A DNA stretch of 64,000 nt from G963674835 sp963674835 (GCA_963674835.2 CAXXKC010000002.1:1798001-1862000), one strand, 5' to 3'. Shown: positions 42,956-51,991, counted from the stretch's first letter. Numbers and translations: made by a program. Notes: a model not told the origin generated them from the sequence alone.

Positions 42956-43632
42956 GTGTGGTGCTTCGGCTGGACAACCTGCGATTCGACTACAGCCCGG
43001 ACCGGCCGGTGCTGGACGGATGCTGCCTGCATGTTGACGCGGGCGAGCGCGTGGGGCTTGTCGGCGGTAACGGCAGCGGCAAGACGACGCTTCTGTGGCT
43101 TGTCGTCGGGTTGTTGCAGGCGGGCGGAGGAAGCATCGAGGTATTTGGCAAGAAGTGCTCGACCGAGGCCGACTTCCGTGGCATTCGTGGCCGGGCGGGA
43201 CTGTTGTTTCAGGACGCGGACGATCAGTTGTTTTGTCCGACCGTGGCGGAGGATGTGGCCTTCGGTCCGCTGAACCTGGGTCGCAGCCGAAACGAAGTGC
43301 GGCGGCTGGTTGGCGACACGTTGGACTCGCTGGGATTGGCCGGCTACGAGGATCGCATCACGTACAAGCTCTCGGGCGGCGAGAAGCGATTGGTTTCGTT
43401 GGCGGCCGTGCTGGCGATGGAGCCAGAGCTGTTGCTGTTGGATGAGCCGACCAGCGGGCTGGATGACGATTCGGTCCAGCGAGTGACCGAGGTTCTCCAC
43501 GGGCTACCGCAGGCCATGGTGATCGTGTCGCACGACCGAGCGATCCTGGAGCAGCTAGCGACGCGGACCGTGCGCCTGGAAGACGGGAAGGTCGTCGAGA
43601 GCGGAGAGCGGAAGATAGAGAGCGGGACTTGA
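42952..43632 (+). CDS. nikO: nickel ECF transporter ATP-binding subunit (CbiO/NikO)
   Basis: The product is 226 residues, a single ABC ATPase domain. Walker A is GGNGSGKTT (about residues 38-46), the Q-loop is LLFQDADDQLF as in other CbiO, the signature is LSGGEKR, and Walker B is LLLLDEPTSGLD with the His switch in IVSHD. It powers nickel import. ATG 42952 overlaps the nikQ stop. The gene ends 19 bases before the convergent hemG stop; no clear terminator lies between. Confidence 0.94.
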   Translation: MSVVLRLDNLRFDYSPDRPVLDGCCLHVDAGERVGLVGGNGSGKTTLLWLVVGLLQAGGGSIEVFGKKCSTEADFRGIRGRAGLLFQDADDQLFCPTVAEDVAFGPLNLGRSRNEVRRLVGDTLDSLGLAGYEDRITYKLSGGEKRLVSLAAVLAMEPELLLLDEPTSGLDDDSVQRVTEVLHGLPQAMVIVSHDRAILEQLATRTVRLEDGKVVESGERKIESGT

Positions 43633-43651
43633 ACGACTGCAGAGGGCGGGC

Positions 43652-45211
43652 TTACATGCCGCCGCCGGTGACGCGGTCGTCTTCGGTGGTTGCCTTGCCG
43701 AGGACGTGGTCGGCGGCGCGCTGGCCGCTGTGGATGCAGTTGGGAACACCGACGCCGTGATAGGCGTTGCCGGCGAGAGCCAGGTTCGGCAGGGCCGCGA
43801 CGCTGTGTTCGATCTGTTGGATCAGCTCGCGGTGGCCGACGTGGTATTGCGGCATGGTGCCGGGCCAGTGGGCAACGTCCATGTAGTCGGGCTGGCCGGT
43901 GATGCCCAGCAGGCGACTGGTCTCGGCCAGGAGCATGGGGCAGAGGCGGTCGTCGTCCATTTCGGCCAGCTCAGGCGCGCGGGCGCCGCCGGCGAAGATG
44001 CGAAGCAGGACATGTCCCTCCGGAGCGCGGTGCGCGTATTTCTGGCTGCTGAAACTGCAGGCGAGCACGGGGCTTCGCTCGACCGCTGGGACGACCACGC
44101 CCATGCCGTCCAGCGGGTGGGCGATTTGATCGCGGCGATAGCCGACGGAGAGGATCGCCGTGCCGGAGTGCTCGATGGTGAACAAGCGGTGACCGAGCGA
44201 AGCGTCGATCGGCTGCAGAAGTCGCCCGGCGACGTGGGAAGGCGTGGCGAGGATGACGGCATCGAACGTTTCGCGGTTGCCGTCGTTCAGGGAAAGCACC
44301 CAGCCGTCGGGAGCCGGTTCCAGTCGGTCGACGGTGGTTCGGAGTCGCACGGAACCGGCGGGAAGGCGAGCGGCGATGGCGTCGACGATGCTCGATAGTC
44401 CGTCGCGGAGCGTGAGGAACATGCTGTAGCGGGCACCGCTTTGGGATTCGACGCGGGCGTTGGCTTTCTTGCGGGCGGCCATCTGGCTGCGCATGGCGCG
44501 GATGAGGCTGCCGTGGCAGCGTTCCATCTCGCGGAACCGGGGGAGTGTGGCCAAGACGCTGAGCCGTTCGAGGTCGGCAGCGTACACGGCGCTGACCAGC
44601 GGCTCGACCAGCCGGTCGAACGCTTCGCGGCCGAGCCGGCGCCGAACGAAACCGGCCATGCATTCGTCGACGTCGTCGCGTCGAGGTGAGAGGAAGTACT
44701 CCAGGGCGGCGCGGAGTTTGCCCCAGGGGCTAAGAATCGGCGTGACAGCCAGCGGCCACATGCGCGTGGGGGCCATCATGAGGAAGCCGTCGGGAAGACG
44801 ATGCAAGCGGCCTTTGCGGACGACGAACGTCCGGCGGTGCGCCGGGTTGGTTTGGATCAGCTGTTCGCTGAGGCCGAGGCTTTGACAGAGTTCGACACCC
44901 CAGGGGACGGTGGTGATGAAGTTGTCGGCGCTTTGCTCGACCTGGTAGCCGTCTTCGTGAACCGTTGAGAGAACCCCGCCGAGGCGTGCGCCGCCATCGA
45001 AGAGGGTGACGCAACAGTTGGTCTGGGGGTCGAGCAACCGGTGGGCGGCGGCCAGCCCAGAGATGCCGCCACCGACGACGGCGATTCGCTTTGTAGGGGA
45101 GGACTGGTCGTTCACTTGGCGACAACGGTTCTTGGGGGAAGGGTGAGCGAGCGGGGCGCTGCCTGCGCCGGGAAGGAGCGCGCCAGCTGCGGCGGAGCCC
45201 GATCTCTCCAT
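43652..45211 (-). CDS. hemG: protoporphyrinogen oxidase
   Basis: The product is 519 residues from ATG 45211; a GTG at 45115 would give 487 residues, and clear family similarity begins only at RIAVVGGGISGLAAAHRL (residues ~42-59), the FAD-binding Rossmann fold. Other marks are GYQVEQSADNFI and the C-terminal NLALAGNAYHGVGVPNCIHSG, the FAD-closing segment. It should oxidise protoporphyrinogen IX to protoporphyrin IX with oxygen in haem synthesis (HemY/HemG flavoprotein type). It is on the minus strand, convergent with the nickel operon; no other hem gene is adjacent. Confidence 0.9.
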   Translation of the reverse strand: MERSGSAAAGALLPGAGSAPLAHPSPKNRCRQVNDQSSPTKRIAVVGGGISGLAAAHRLLDPQTNCCVTLFDGGARLGGVLSTVHEDGYQVEQSADNFITTVPWGVELCQSLGLSEQLIQTNPAHRRTFVVRKGRLHRLPDGFLMMAPTRMWPLAVTPILSPWGKLRAALEYFLSPRRDDVDECMAGFVRRRLGREAFDRLVEPLVSAVYAADLERLSVLATLPRFREMERCHGSLIRAMRSQMAARKKANARVESQSGARYSMFLTLRDGLSSIVDAIAARLPAGSVRLRTTVDRLEPAPDGWVLSLNDGNRETFDAVILATPSHVAGRLLQPIDASLGHRLFTIEHSGTAILSVGYRRDQIAHPLDGMGVVVPAVERSPVLACSFSSQKYAHRAPEGHVLLRIFAGGARAPELAEMDDDRLCPMLLAETSRLLGITGQPDYMDVAHWPGTMPQYHVGHRELIQQIEHSVAALPNLALAGNAYHGVGVPNCIHSGQRAADHVLGKATTEDDRVTGGGM

Positions 45212-45301
45212 GCTATCATCCTGCGCCGACGAAGCCCAGGGCCGATCGGAACCAAAGGTCGAGTCGTGGCGACGAGAGCGATCCGACGTGAGTGCGGAAG
45301 A

Positions 45302-45826
45302 TCACTCGGGGTGGCAATTGAACCAGGCGCGTTGCTCGAAGGGAAGCTTCTCTCGCTGGACTCCGGATTCCGAGGGAACGCCCACCGGCAGGACAACGCG
45401 GACCGTGCGGCCGAGGGGCACGCGCAGGAGGCGAGCGATCTGGGAAGCGATGCTGTCGCGTCGCAGGACGCCGTCGAGCCAGACGGTGGCGTAGCCGAGC
45501 GCGGTGATAGCCAGAAGCATATTCTCGACCGCAGCGGCGCAGTCTTCGGCGGCGAACGACAGGTGTTCGAGCACGGGGCGAGGATCGATGATGCAGACGA
45601 TCATGGCCTTGGCCGTGTGGCAGACGGGCCGATCGAGCAGCGACGCGATTTCCTGCAGGAGCATGGGGTCGTCGACGATGGCGAACGAGGTGGTTTGCTC
45701 GTTCTTGGCGGAGGGGGCGCGGATGCCGGCCTGAACGATGCGCAAGAGATGCTCGCGGGGGACCGGTGCATCGGTGAACTCTCCGCGGTAGCTGTGACGT
45801 TGGGTGATCGCCTCAAATAGGTCCAC
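45302..45826 (-). CDS. nitroreductase family protein
   Basis: The product is 174 residues from GTG 45826, preceded by AAAGGAG at an ideal distance, starting VDLFEAITQRHSYR (read as Met). The flavin-binding marks of the family are seen: RHSYR near the N-terminus, IRAPSAKNEQTTSFAIV, and C-terminal ITALGYATVWLDG and VVLPVGVPSE. At this length it is a small member with FMN as the likely cofactor. The physiological substrate is unknown; nitro-compound reduction is only the class name. It is upstream of hemG on the same strand, about 90 bases away. Confidence 0.85.
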   Translation of the reverse strand: MDLFEAITQRHSYRGEFTDAPVPREHLLRIVQAGIRAPSAKNEQTTSFAIVDDPMLLQEIASLLDRPVCHTAKAMIVCIIDPRPVLEHLSFAAEDCAAAVENMLLAITALGYATVWLDGVLRRDSIASQIARLLRVPLGRTVRVVLPVGVPSESGVQREKLPFEQRAWFNCHPE

Positions 45827-46033
45827 GTCGTCTCCTTTACGAAACACGGTGGAAGCAACACGGCGGCCAGATGCAGTTACCCGGCCGGCTGCGCACTATG
45901 GAATCTTGCATACTCGGCGCGCGGCGCCAAGCCACCGGCCCTGGTTTGGCGGTTTTGTCGAGAGATCGTCGGGCGCTGCCGGTGGCATGGTCGTGCCGTT
46001 CCAGGAGCGATGCGATCTTGTGCGTGTCGCACC

Positions 46034-46096
46034 TAACTGTAGCGCTTGTGGCGGCGTGTTTCTGCGGTTTCGAAAGCGAAATACACGCTACAGTTA
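46034..46096. repeat. dispersed ~60-bp repeat (family A), copy 2, with perfect 11-bp ends
   Basis: TAACTGTAGCG (46034-46044) and CGCTACAGTTA (46086-46096) are perfect 11-bp inverted ends, and the inside matches 20383-20445. It lies in the spacer between the nitroreductase and Rrf2 genes, just beyond the Rrf2 stop. Confidence 0.65.
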
Positions 46097-46109
46097 CACC
46101 GAATGCGCT

Positions 46110-46547
46110 CTAATGGATGATGGAATCGGCCGTGCGAACGGACCCGAGATCCGACTGCGGCGAGAGATCGGACAACTTGACGGCATCGAGCTGCGATCGC
46201 ATCTCGTCGGTGATGTGGCTGAGGAACGCATGCAGGCGCTGCCCGGTATCGTCCGGGAAATTGTTCTTCAGTGGCAGCGAACTGACGACCGGTCCCTCGA
46301 CCGCCTCGATGATATCGAGGAGAGAGATTTCTCGGAGGGACCGTTCGAGCACGAAGCCACCGCCCCCTCCCCGGGTTGACTGAAGAATACCCTGTTTGCT
46401 CAAATCGCGGAGGATCTGGAGGAGGAACCGTTCGGGCATCTTGCCGTCGGTGGCCAGTTTTCCGCACGCAACGGGCGTTCCTCCTGCGCCGTTGGCTAGC
46501 CGCAGAAGGGCATGAACCGCGTAGGTGACACTCTGCGAAAACTTCAT
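46110..46547 (-). CDS. Rrf2-family transcriptional regulator without the Fe-S cysteines
   Basis: The product is 145 residues. ATG 46547 has GGAGG upstream and starts MKFSQSVTYAVHALLRLA, the standard Rrf2 N-terminus. The winged helix reads PERFLLQILRDLSKQGILQSTRGGGGGFVL, including the G-rich wing, followed by a dimerisation helix around LLDIIEAVEGP. The three cysteines that hold a [2Fe-2S] or [4Fe-4S] cluster in IscR/NsrR/RirA are missing (the only Cys is near residue 29), so it should sense something else. No cysteine-metabolism or Fe-S gene is adjacent, so the target is unknown. Confidence 0.87.
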   Translation of the reverse strand: MKFSQSVTYAVHALLRLANGAGGTPVACGKLATDGKMPERFLLQILRDLSKQGILQSTRGGGGGFVLERSLREISLLDIIEAVEGPVVSSLPLKNNFPDDTGQRLHAFLSHITDEMRSQLDAVKLSDLSPQSDLGSVRTADSIIH

Positions 46548-47125
46548 GGCTAGACCTCCCACTTGAGCGTGTCAGGCAGGGCTCGGGGCATCGGCCCCGA
46601 CACAGCCCGTTTTTGTCACCTGCAGCGACACGACAAGAAAAAAAGCCCTACCCCACGGGAACCCGCGCGGCAGAGCTCTCACAGCCATCAAACCCCTGTC
46701 CAGCGTGAACTGAGGTTGAATTTCTATATAACACACGGAGAAACATTTGTTAACCCCCTTACGGCGTGGCACACCTGCGCCCCGCAGGCGGCCAAGACGG
46801 CGGGTTATGGGCTGGGACGAGTTGCGTATGGACGAGACCTCTACTGGGTATTCTGACTCACAGCCTGACAGTTTGGTGCCAGAATTTCGTGCTCCGCTTT
46901 ACGCGCGCGACACGTCGTCCCACGTTGAGCTCGATTGTGACGATGGGGCCGCCTGAACGTACTGGTGCTGGACGGCCCGATGTGGGTGCGGAGCCAGGTC
47001 TTGCCGCGCGTTGGCGGGGCGCTTTCCAAGAATTGGAGTTTCTGATTAGGATGAGACAGTGAGAGGGCTCCTTCGTGCTTCCAGCCTGGGGTCGCTCGTT
47101 GCCGACGGCCGAGGAAATTGGATTG
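46548..47125. other. long intergenic region upstream of the histidine kinase
   Basis: The stretch is lower in GC near 46700-46760. A plus-strand frame 46807-46956 would give a 49-residue acidic peptide (MGWDELRMDETSTG...), but it has no ribosome site. No hairpin terminator is clear. Promoters for the Rrf2 gene and the kinase should be here. The kinase frame is also open from GTG 47075 (GAGAGG upstream). Confidence 0.4.
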
Positions 47126-48223
47126 ATGACTCGACGCAAGTTGGAGGAAGAGGCGGAGCGACTGGATCAGACCTTCGCCGAGATGCTCATCGAGGGCGCG
47201 CCGACGCTCGTTGCCGTGCTGGACGTCGATGCCAAGTTGCTGTGGTGCAATCGGTACGTGGAACGCATCACGGGATACCGGGTGGATGAGGTTGTCGGCG
47301 TGGACGCGGTCGAGATGTTCGTCGTCGAGGAGAAGCACGCGGTATCGCGGCAGCATCTGAGGACATTGGCGGCAGGCATGGAAGCGGTGGGAATGACGAT
47401 TCCGATCCTGACGAAGGAGGGGAATCGCCGCGAAGTGGAGTGGACCTCGCGAGCGCTGCGCGACGTGCGTCACAAGACGCTCTGCATTTTGATCATCGGC
47501 CGTGACATTACGGATTTGAAGTTGGCGCAGCAGCGCACACTGCAGGCGGAACGGCTGGCGGCGATCGGGCAGATGGTCACAGGGTTGGCCCACGAGAGCG
47601 GCAATGCGTTGCAGCGCAGCCAGGCGTGCCTGGAGATGCTGGCGTTGGAGGTGCAGGATCGGCCTACGGCGCTGCACCTGGTCAACCGCATCCAATTGGC
47701 TCAGGATCATTTGAAACAGTTGTACGACGAGGTGCGAAGCTACGCGGCGCCGATCGTGCTGGAGGAGGTGCCGGCGCAACCGGTCGACCTAGTGCGCCAG
47801 GCATGGGCGGACCTGGAGCCGACGTGGATCGCCAGGGACGTTTGCCTGGAGATTGCCGACGGGACGTGCGGCGCGTGCCAGGTGGACGTGTTCGCCATGC
47901 AGCGCGTGTTCCGGAACATTCTGGAGAACTCGTTGGCCGCTTGCGCCGATCCGGTGCAGATCGACGTGTCGTGGACGGAGACGCAATTGAACGGGCGGGC
48001 GGCCTTGAGCATTCGGCTGCGCGATAACGGACCGGGGCTGGACGTCCAACAGCGGCAAAACCTGTTCGAGCCGTTCTATACGACGAAAACAAAGGGCACG
48101 GGTTTGGGGTTGGCCATCAGCAAGCGCATCGTTGAAGCCCACGGCGGGGTGATCCTCGCGGGCCAGCAGGACGGGCCGGGGGCTGAGATCGTGGTGACCT
48201 TGCCGGGAGTAGCCGTTGACTGA
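47126..48223 (+). CDS. PAS-domain sensor histidine kinase
   Basis: The product is 365 residues from ATG 47126, or 382 from GTG 47075. It has no membrane segment, so it senses inside the cell. One PAS domain (about residues 17-140: LVAVLDVDAKLLWCNRYVERITGYRVDEVVG, a PAC-type IIGRDITDLK end) is followed by a dimerisation/phospho-acceptor helix with GLAHESGNALQRSQACLEML, whose His is the phosphorylation site, and a HATPase_c domain with N-box NILENSLAAC, G1 DNGPGLD and G2 GTGLGLAISKRIVEAHGG. It overlaps the ANTAR response regulator start, so the two should form one system. Confidence 0.9.
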   Translation: MTRRKLEEEAERLDQTFAEMLIEGAPTLVAVLDVDAKLLWCNRYVERITGYRVDEVVGVDAVEMFVVEEKHAVSRQHLRTLAAGMEAVGMTIPILTKEGNRREVEWTSRALRDVRHKTLCILIIGRDITDLKLAQQRTLQAERLAAIGQMVTGLAHESGNALQRSQACLEMLALEVQDRPTALHLVNRIQLAQDHLKQLYDEVRSYAAPIVLEEVPAQPVDLVRQAWADLEPTWIARDVCLEIADGTCGACQVDVFAMQRVFRNILENSLAACADPVQIDVSWTETQLNGRAALSIRLRDNGPGLDVQQRQNLFEPFYTTKTKGTGLGLAISKRIVEAHGGVILAGQQDGPGAEIVVTLPGVAVD

Positions 48224-48812
48224 TGCCTTGAAGATCGCGGTCGGGGACGACGAGCCCGACATGCGTGACTACTTTGTCAAGATCCTGCCGCACCTCGGCC
48301 ACGAAGTGGTTGCCGTGGGTCGGAACGGTCGGGAGTTGGTGGAGCTTTGCCGGATATCGCGGCCCGACTTGCTGATCGTCGATATCAAGATGCCGGAGAT
48401 GGACGGGATCGATGCGGCGGCGGAGATATGCTGCGACGAGCCGCTGCCGGTGATTCTCGTTTCGGCGTACAACGAGCCGGAGTTGTTGGAGCGCGCCGGC
48501 GCCGACCACATTCTGGCGTACCTTGTCAAGCCGATCAAGCAGGCGGATTTGGGGCTGGCTATCAGCATCGCCATGCGGCGGTTTCGCCAGTTTCAGCAGC
48601 TCCGCCGTGAAGCAACGGACCTTCGCCAGGCCCTGGAAGACCGCAAGACGATCGAGCGGGCGAAGGGGCTGATCATGAAGCTGGCGAGCGTGGAAGAACA
48701 AGCGGCTTTCCGCCGTCTCCAGAAGCTGGCGAGCCAGAAGAACCTGAAACTGGTGGAGGTCGCGCGGATGATCCTGACCGCGGACGAAGCCATGCGGCTG
48801 GACGACGAGTGA
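48216..48812 (+). CDS. response regulator with RNA-binding ANTAR output domain
   Basis: The product is 198 residues. TTG 48216 is chosen because GGGAG lies 9 bases upstream; the start overlaps the kinase stop. The receiver domain has the acidic pair DDE near residues 11-13, the phospho-acceptor Asp56 in LLIVDIKMPEMDG, and Lys in YLVKPIKQAD. A coiled coil (FQQLRREATDLRQALEDRK) links to the ANTAR domain: TIERAKGLIMKLASVEEQAAFRRLQKLA, then VARMILTADEA. ANTAR domains bind paired hairpins in leader RNAs and stop termination. The target RNA is not known and none is obvious next to it. Confidence 0.9.
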   Translation: MTDALKIAVGDDEPDMRDYFVKILPHLGHEVVAVGRNGRELVELCRISRPDLLIVDIKMPEMDGIDAAAEICCDEPLPVILVSAYNEPELLERAGADHILAYLVKPIKQADLGLAISIAMRRFRQFQQLRREATDLRQALEDRKTIERAKGLIMKLASVEEQAAFRRLQKLASQKNLKLVEVARMILTADEAMRLDDE

Positions 48813-48830
48813 GTAGCCGGATCGCAAGGA

Positions 48831-49811
48831 TTAGAACCAGAGGCGCACGCCGCTCAGTACAGCGTTGTCGTGCAGCCGGTCGATGTCGAGGTACTCGTAG
48901 CCCATGTACACCTCGAAACCGTGAACGGTAACGCCCACGGTGCTGCGGAAGCGGAACAGCTCGGCGGAACCCAAGGTCCCCCAGTCCAGCTCGGTCGAGA
49001 GAACCCACGGAGGGTAGGGAAAGACGTCGAACTGGTACGTGGAGTTGAAGCCGAAATCGGCATCCACGTCGTCGGCCAGCCAGTTGAAACCGAGGCCGGC
49101 GCGGAACTGGGCATTTGCGCTTTGGGCAAAGCGATAGACGAGATTGCAGTCGCCCATCCAGAGATCGTCGTAGCGGTTGCCGGACATTGTTTCGCGGAAG
49201 TAGTCGGCCTGGGCGTCGAACTCGACGCGGGACATCGTGCTCAACAACAGATGACTCGATGTTCGCTCGACATTGCCGAGATCGGCGCCCCAATCGCACT
49301 GCAGCCGGCCGGCCCACGAGCGAGGCGGAGACGGCCCGGTGTTGAAGCAGTCTCCGAAAATGCAGCGCCAATTCGCCGGACAGCTTTCGCCGCGCGTGCC
49401 GAGAACCATGTAGCCCTGTTCGTCCTCGTAGGGGAAGCGGGAGAACGCTCCGGGGACACTGAAGTCGTCGCCGAGAAGTGAGTGGGGAACCCAGAACGGC
49501 GAAGTGACAGTGAATGCAGTGAGATAGGCGCCGGCCGTGAGCATTTCTAACGTTATCCCAGGGTCGGACTCGTCGGGGGCGTAGTTCTCCTGGCACGGTT
49601 GACGCGTGGGCGGCGGTGAGGGTGGGCTCGGCCCGCGCTCGGCTGCGGAGCGGACGTCTTCGCGAAGCTGCTGGAGGGTGTCTTGGCCGACGAGCGTCGG
49701 TGTAAGCACGGCCAGCGCCGCAAGTGACAGCAGGCCAATGCCGAGGCCGCGCATACGAGCAGTCACATTCTTCGTGGTGCGATGCGCGGCCGGGCCTCTG
49801 AGCATCGGCAT
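48831..49811 (-). CDS. secreted, probably outer-membrane beta-barrel protein of unknown function
   Basis: The product is 326 residues from ATG 49811 (GGGGAGA upstream); a signal peptide begins at about residue 20 (MRGLGIGLLSLAALAVLTPT, ending LVGQ). A proline-rich stretch follows (residues 60-72). The rest is rich in aromatic residues and alternating polar/hydrophobic strands (GRLQCDWGADLG, FRAGLGFNWLADD, and the end VYMGYEYLDIDRLHDNAVLSGVRLWF), which ends in Phe like outer-membrane barrels. Four cysteines in SCPANWRCIFGDCFN and one elsewhere may form disulfides. No function can be named. It is convergent with the ANTAR regulator. Confidence 0.72.
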   Translation of the reverse strand: MPMLRGPAAHRTTKNVTARMRGLGIGLLSLAALAVLTPTLVGQDTLQQLREDVRSAAERGPSPPSPPPTRQPCQENYAPDESDPGITLEMLTAGAYLTAFTVTSPFWVPHSLLGDDFSVPGAFSRFPYEDEQGYMVLGTRGESCPANWRCIFGDCFNTGPSPPRSWAGRLQCDWGADLGNVERTSSHLLLSTMSRVEFDAQADYFRETMSGNRYDDLWMGDCNLVYRFAQSANAQFRAGLGFNWLADDVDADFGFNSTYQFDVFPYPPWVLSTELDWGTLGSAELFRFRSTVGVTVHGFEVYMGYEYLDIDRLHDNAVLSGVRLWF

Positions 49812-50004
49812 GTTCTCCCCATGGCTGCCAGACCGGAAGGACGTTGTGGGCTCGTGAAGAGTCCCAAACCGAGAGAAGAACGGTCCGGTGAAACGAGAGG
49901 CGGATCGTACTGAGAGGGAGGTGCCCGGTCAACCCCAAAGGAGGCGGTGAGCGAGAATCACGAGACGGATTGGTCGCTTTCGCGGCGGGCAGACGCGTAG
50001 GGGC

Positions 50005-50901
50005 CTATTTGCCAAGGCAATGGCGGAGGGCGGGTTCGAGTGTGGCGTGTTTGAAGGTGTGGCCGGCGTCCAACAGCTTCTGGGGAACCACGCGGGCGCT
50101 GGCCAGGATGACTTCGTCGGCCATGGTTCCCAATGCGAGGCGCAGGGCGAAGGCGGGGACCGACATGACGGTCGGACGGCGAAGCACACGCCCCAACGTT
50201 GCGGTGAACTGGCGGTTAGTCACCGGTTCGGGCGTGACGACGTTGATGGGGCCTTCGAGCGACGCGTCGTCGAGGAAGCGGTGGAATACGGCCACGACAT
50301 CGTCCAAGGTGATCCAGCTCCAATACTGCGTTCCGGTGCCCAGCCGGCCTCCCAACCCGAGTCGAAACGGTCCCAGAGATTGAGCCAGGGCGCCACCGCG
50401 GGCACTGAGGACGATGCCCAGGCGGGGATGCACAACGCGAATTCCTTGTTGGCGGGTAGGGTCGGCGGCCTCTTCCCAATGGCGGCACACGGAGGCCAGG
50501 AAACCGCTGCCGGCAGGGCTGTCTTCGCGGAGCGGCTCGTCGCCGCGGCTGCCGTAGTAGCCGACCGCAGAGGCCGAGATGATGAGTTTGGGTTTGCGGG
50601 GAAGGGTCGCCAAGGTACGGCAGAGTAACTGCGTGCCCCGGAGTCGGCTTTGGCGGATACGGTCTTGCTTGTCGGTCGTCCAGCGGCCGACCAGCGGTTC
50701 GCCGGCCAGATTGACCGCCGCTTCGACGCCATCGAGGGCGGCGGCATCGATCTGATCGCGTTCGGGGTGCCAGACCGAGGAAGCCGGGCCTGGCGACGAT
50801 GCGGAGCGGACGAGGCAGAGCACGTCGTGCCCCGCCGAACGGAGCGAAGCGACCAGCGCCGAGCCGATCAATCCACTGGAACCTGTCACGGCGATTTTCA
50901 C
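50005..50901 (-). CDS. TIGR01777-family epimerase (SDR, YfcH-like)
   Basis: The product is 298 residues from GTG 50901, where the family start VKIAVTGSSGLIGSAL begins, with GAGAG upstream. The nucleotide-binding TGSSGLIGS motif is at residues 6-14. Typical family segments are AVNLAGEPLVGRWT, SASAVGYYGSRGDEPL (with the catalytic Tyr), and WSWITLDDVVAVFHRFL. Homologues fused or adjacent to cell-division inhibitor SulA annotations exist, but the substrate is unknown. It lies 34 bases after the DHH gene on the same strand. Confidence 0.9.
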   Translation of the reverse strand: MKIAVTGSSGLIGSALVASLRSAGHDVLCLVRSASSPGPASSVWHPERDQIDAAALDGVEAAVNLAGEPLVGRWTTDKQDRIRQSRLRGTQLLCRTLATLPRKPKLIISASAVGYYGSRGDEPLREDSPAGSGFLASVCRHWEEAADPTRQQGIRVVHPRLGIVLSARGGALAQSLGPFRLGLGGRLGTGTQYWSWITLDDVVAVFHRFLDDASLEGPINVVTPEPVTNRQFTATLGRVLRRPTVMSVPAFALRLALGTMADEVILASARVVPQKLLDAGHTFKHATLEPALRHCLGK

Positions 50902-50935
50902 GGGTACTCTCGCTGAGAATCGGACCGCAGCGTGT

Positions 50936-51991
50936 TCAGAGGTTTTCGACGATTTCGTCGCGTGCGACGAGGTAGTTTCCCTGTTGCGGTGGAAGCCCAC
51001 AGGCAGCCAGCCACCGGTCCTGCAACTGGTTCTGGAGCCGCTGGTCAACGCCCGGTCCGGCGAGATCGCCGGGGATCTTGCCGCCAGCCCGGCAAGGATG
51101 TCCGCCCCCTTGCCCGCCACCGGCCAACATGGCTTGCACCAGATCGGTGGCGTTGCCCGAGTCGGGCATGGTCCGGACGGAGAAGAGTAGATCGCCTTGG
51201 ATGACCGCCCCGCAGAAGACGCGGCGGATGGGCTCGCAGCGGATGAGCAGGTCGGCGACCTCGCCAATGATCTCGGCAGCGCTCGCGCGGGGCAGGAGGC
51301 ACAAGGCGGCGTCGTGATAGATAATGGTGTTCTGGAGCGCGAGGACCAAGTCGGTGTAATAGGCGACCGAGAGGGGGGCGTTTTCGATTTCGGCCAACTT
51401 GCTGAAGTCGGCTCGCTCGGTCAGCCACAACAGGGCAGTTCGATCGGTCCGCGAGTATCGGGTTTCGTTTCCCCGCGTTTCGGTGCGAATGGCGTAGAGG
51501 AGGGCGGTGGCCAGCGGATCGCCGGGCTCAAGCTTCTGTTCGCGCAGGTAGCAGGCACAAATGGTGGCCGAAGCCGCGACCTGGGGGCGGATGTCGCGAA
51601 ATGGCAGTCGTCGCCGCGGTTGCCCGTCGTGAAGATGATGATCGATCACGGCCACCGGCAACACGGGATGGTCGGCGAAGAGGTGATTCTGGTTGCCGAC
51701 GGCGCAGTCGACAAGTACAACGGCCGTGCTGGGCGGGCACTCGAGCCGGCGGACGAGCTCCATGGGCGGGTGGAGCAGGTCGAGCATGTGTTTGTTTTCG
51801 GCCCGAAGGATATCGCCGCCGCCGAAGACGCGAGCCTGCTTGTGGAGCTTCTGTTCGACCAGGAACGCTACGGCCCAACCGCTGGCGATGGCATCGGGAT
51901 CGGGCGTGTTGTGCGCGACGATATAAACGTGTTGGAAGTTGGCCAGTACTTTTAGCAGGCGGTCGGATCGGGTCAAGCGCGAGGTCAGCAT
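50936..51991 (-). CDS. DHH-family phosphoesterase (NrnA-like)
   Basis: The product is 351 residues. The DHH domain has VAHNTPDPDAIASG (motif I with metal Asp), a VVLVDCAVG stretch and PVAVIDHHLHDG (the DHH box). The C-terminal DHHA1 domain has GGGQGGGHPCRAGGKIPG, the GGGH substrate loop. Relatives act as nanoRNases and pAp phosphatases on short RNA or pGpG, so it could help clear the pGpG made from c-di-GMP, which may matter given the c-di-GMP switch in the Tad leader. This is inference from the family. ATG 51991 has only a moderate ribosome site. Confidence 0.85.
   Translation of the reverse strand: MLTSRLTRSDRLLKVLANFQHVYIVAHNTPDPDAIASGWAVAFLVEQKLHKQARVFGGGDILRAENKHMLDLLHPPMELVRRLECPPSTAVVLVDCAVGNQNHLFADHPVLPVAVIDHHLHDGQPRRRLPFRDIRPQVAASATICACYLREQKLEPGDPLATALLYAIRTETRGNETRYSRTDRTALLWLTERADFSKLAEIENAPLSVAYYTDLVLALQNTIIYHDAALCLLPRASAAEIIGEVADLLIRCEPIRRVFCGAVIQGDLLFSVRTMPDSGNATDLVQAMLAGGGQGGGHPCRAGGKIPGDLAGPGVDQRLQNQLQDRWLAACGLPPQQGNYLVARDEIVENL

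Noticed and set aside
46807..46956. A 49-residue acidic peptide (MGWDELRMDE...)
   Set aside because: No ribosome site; could be real but support is too thin.
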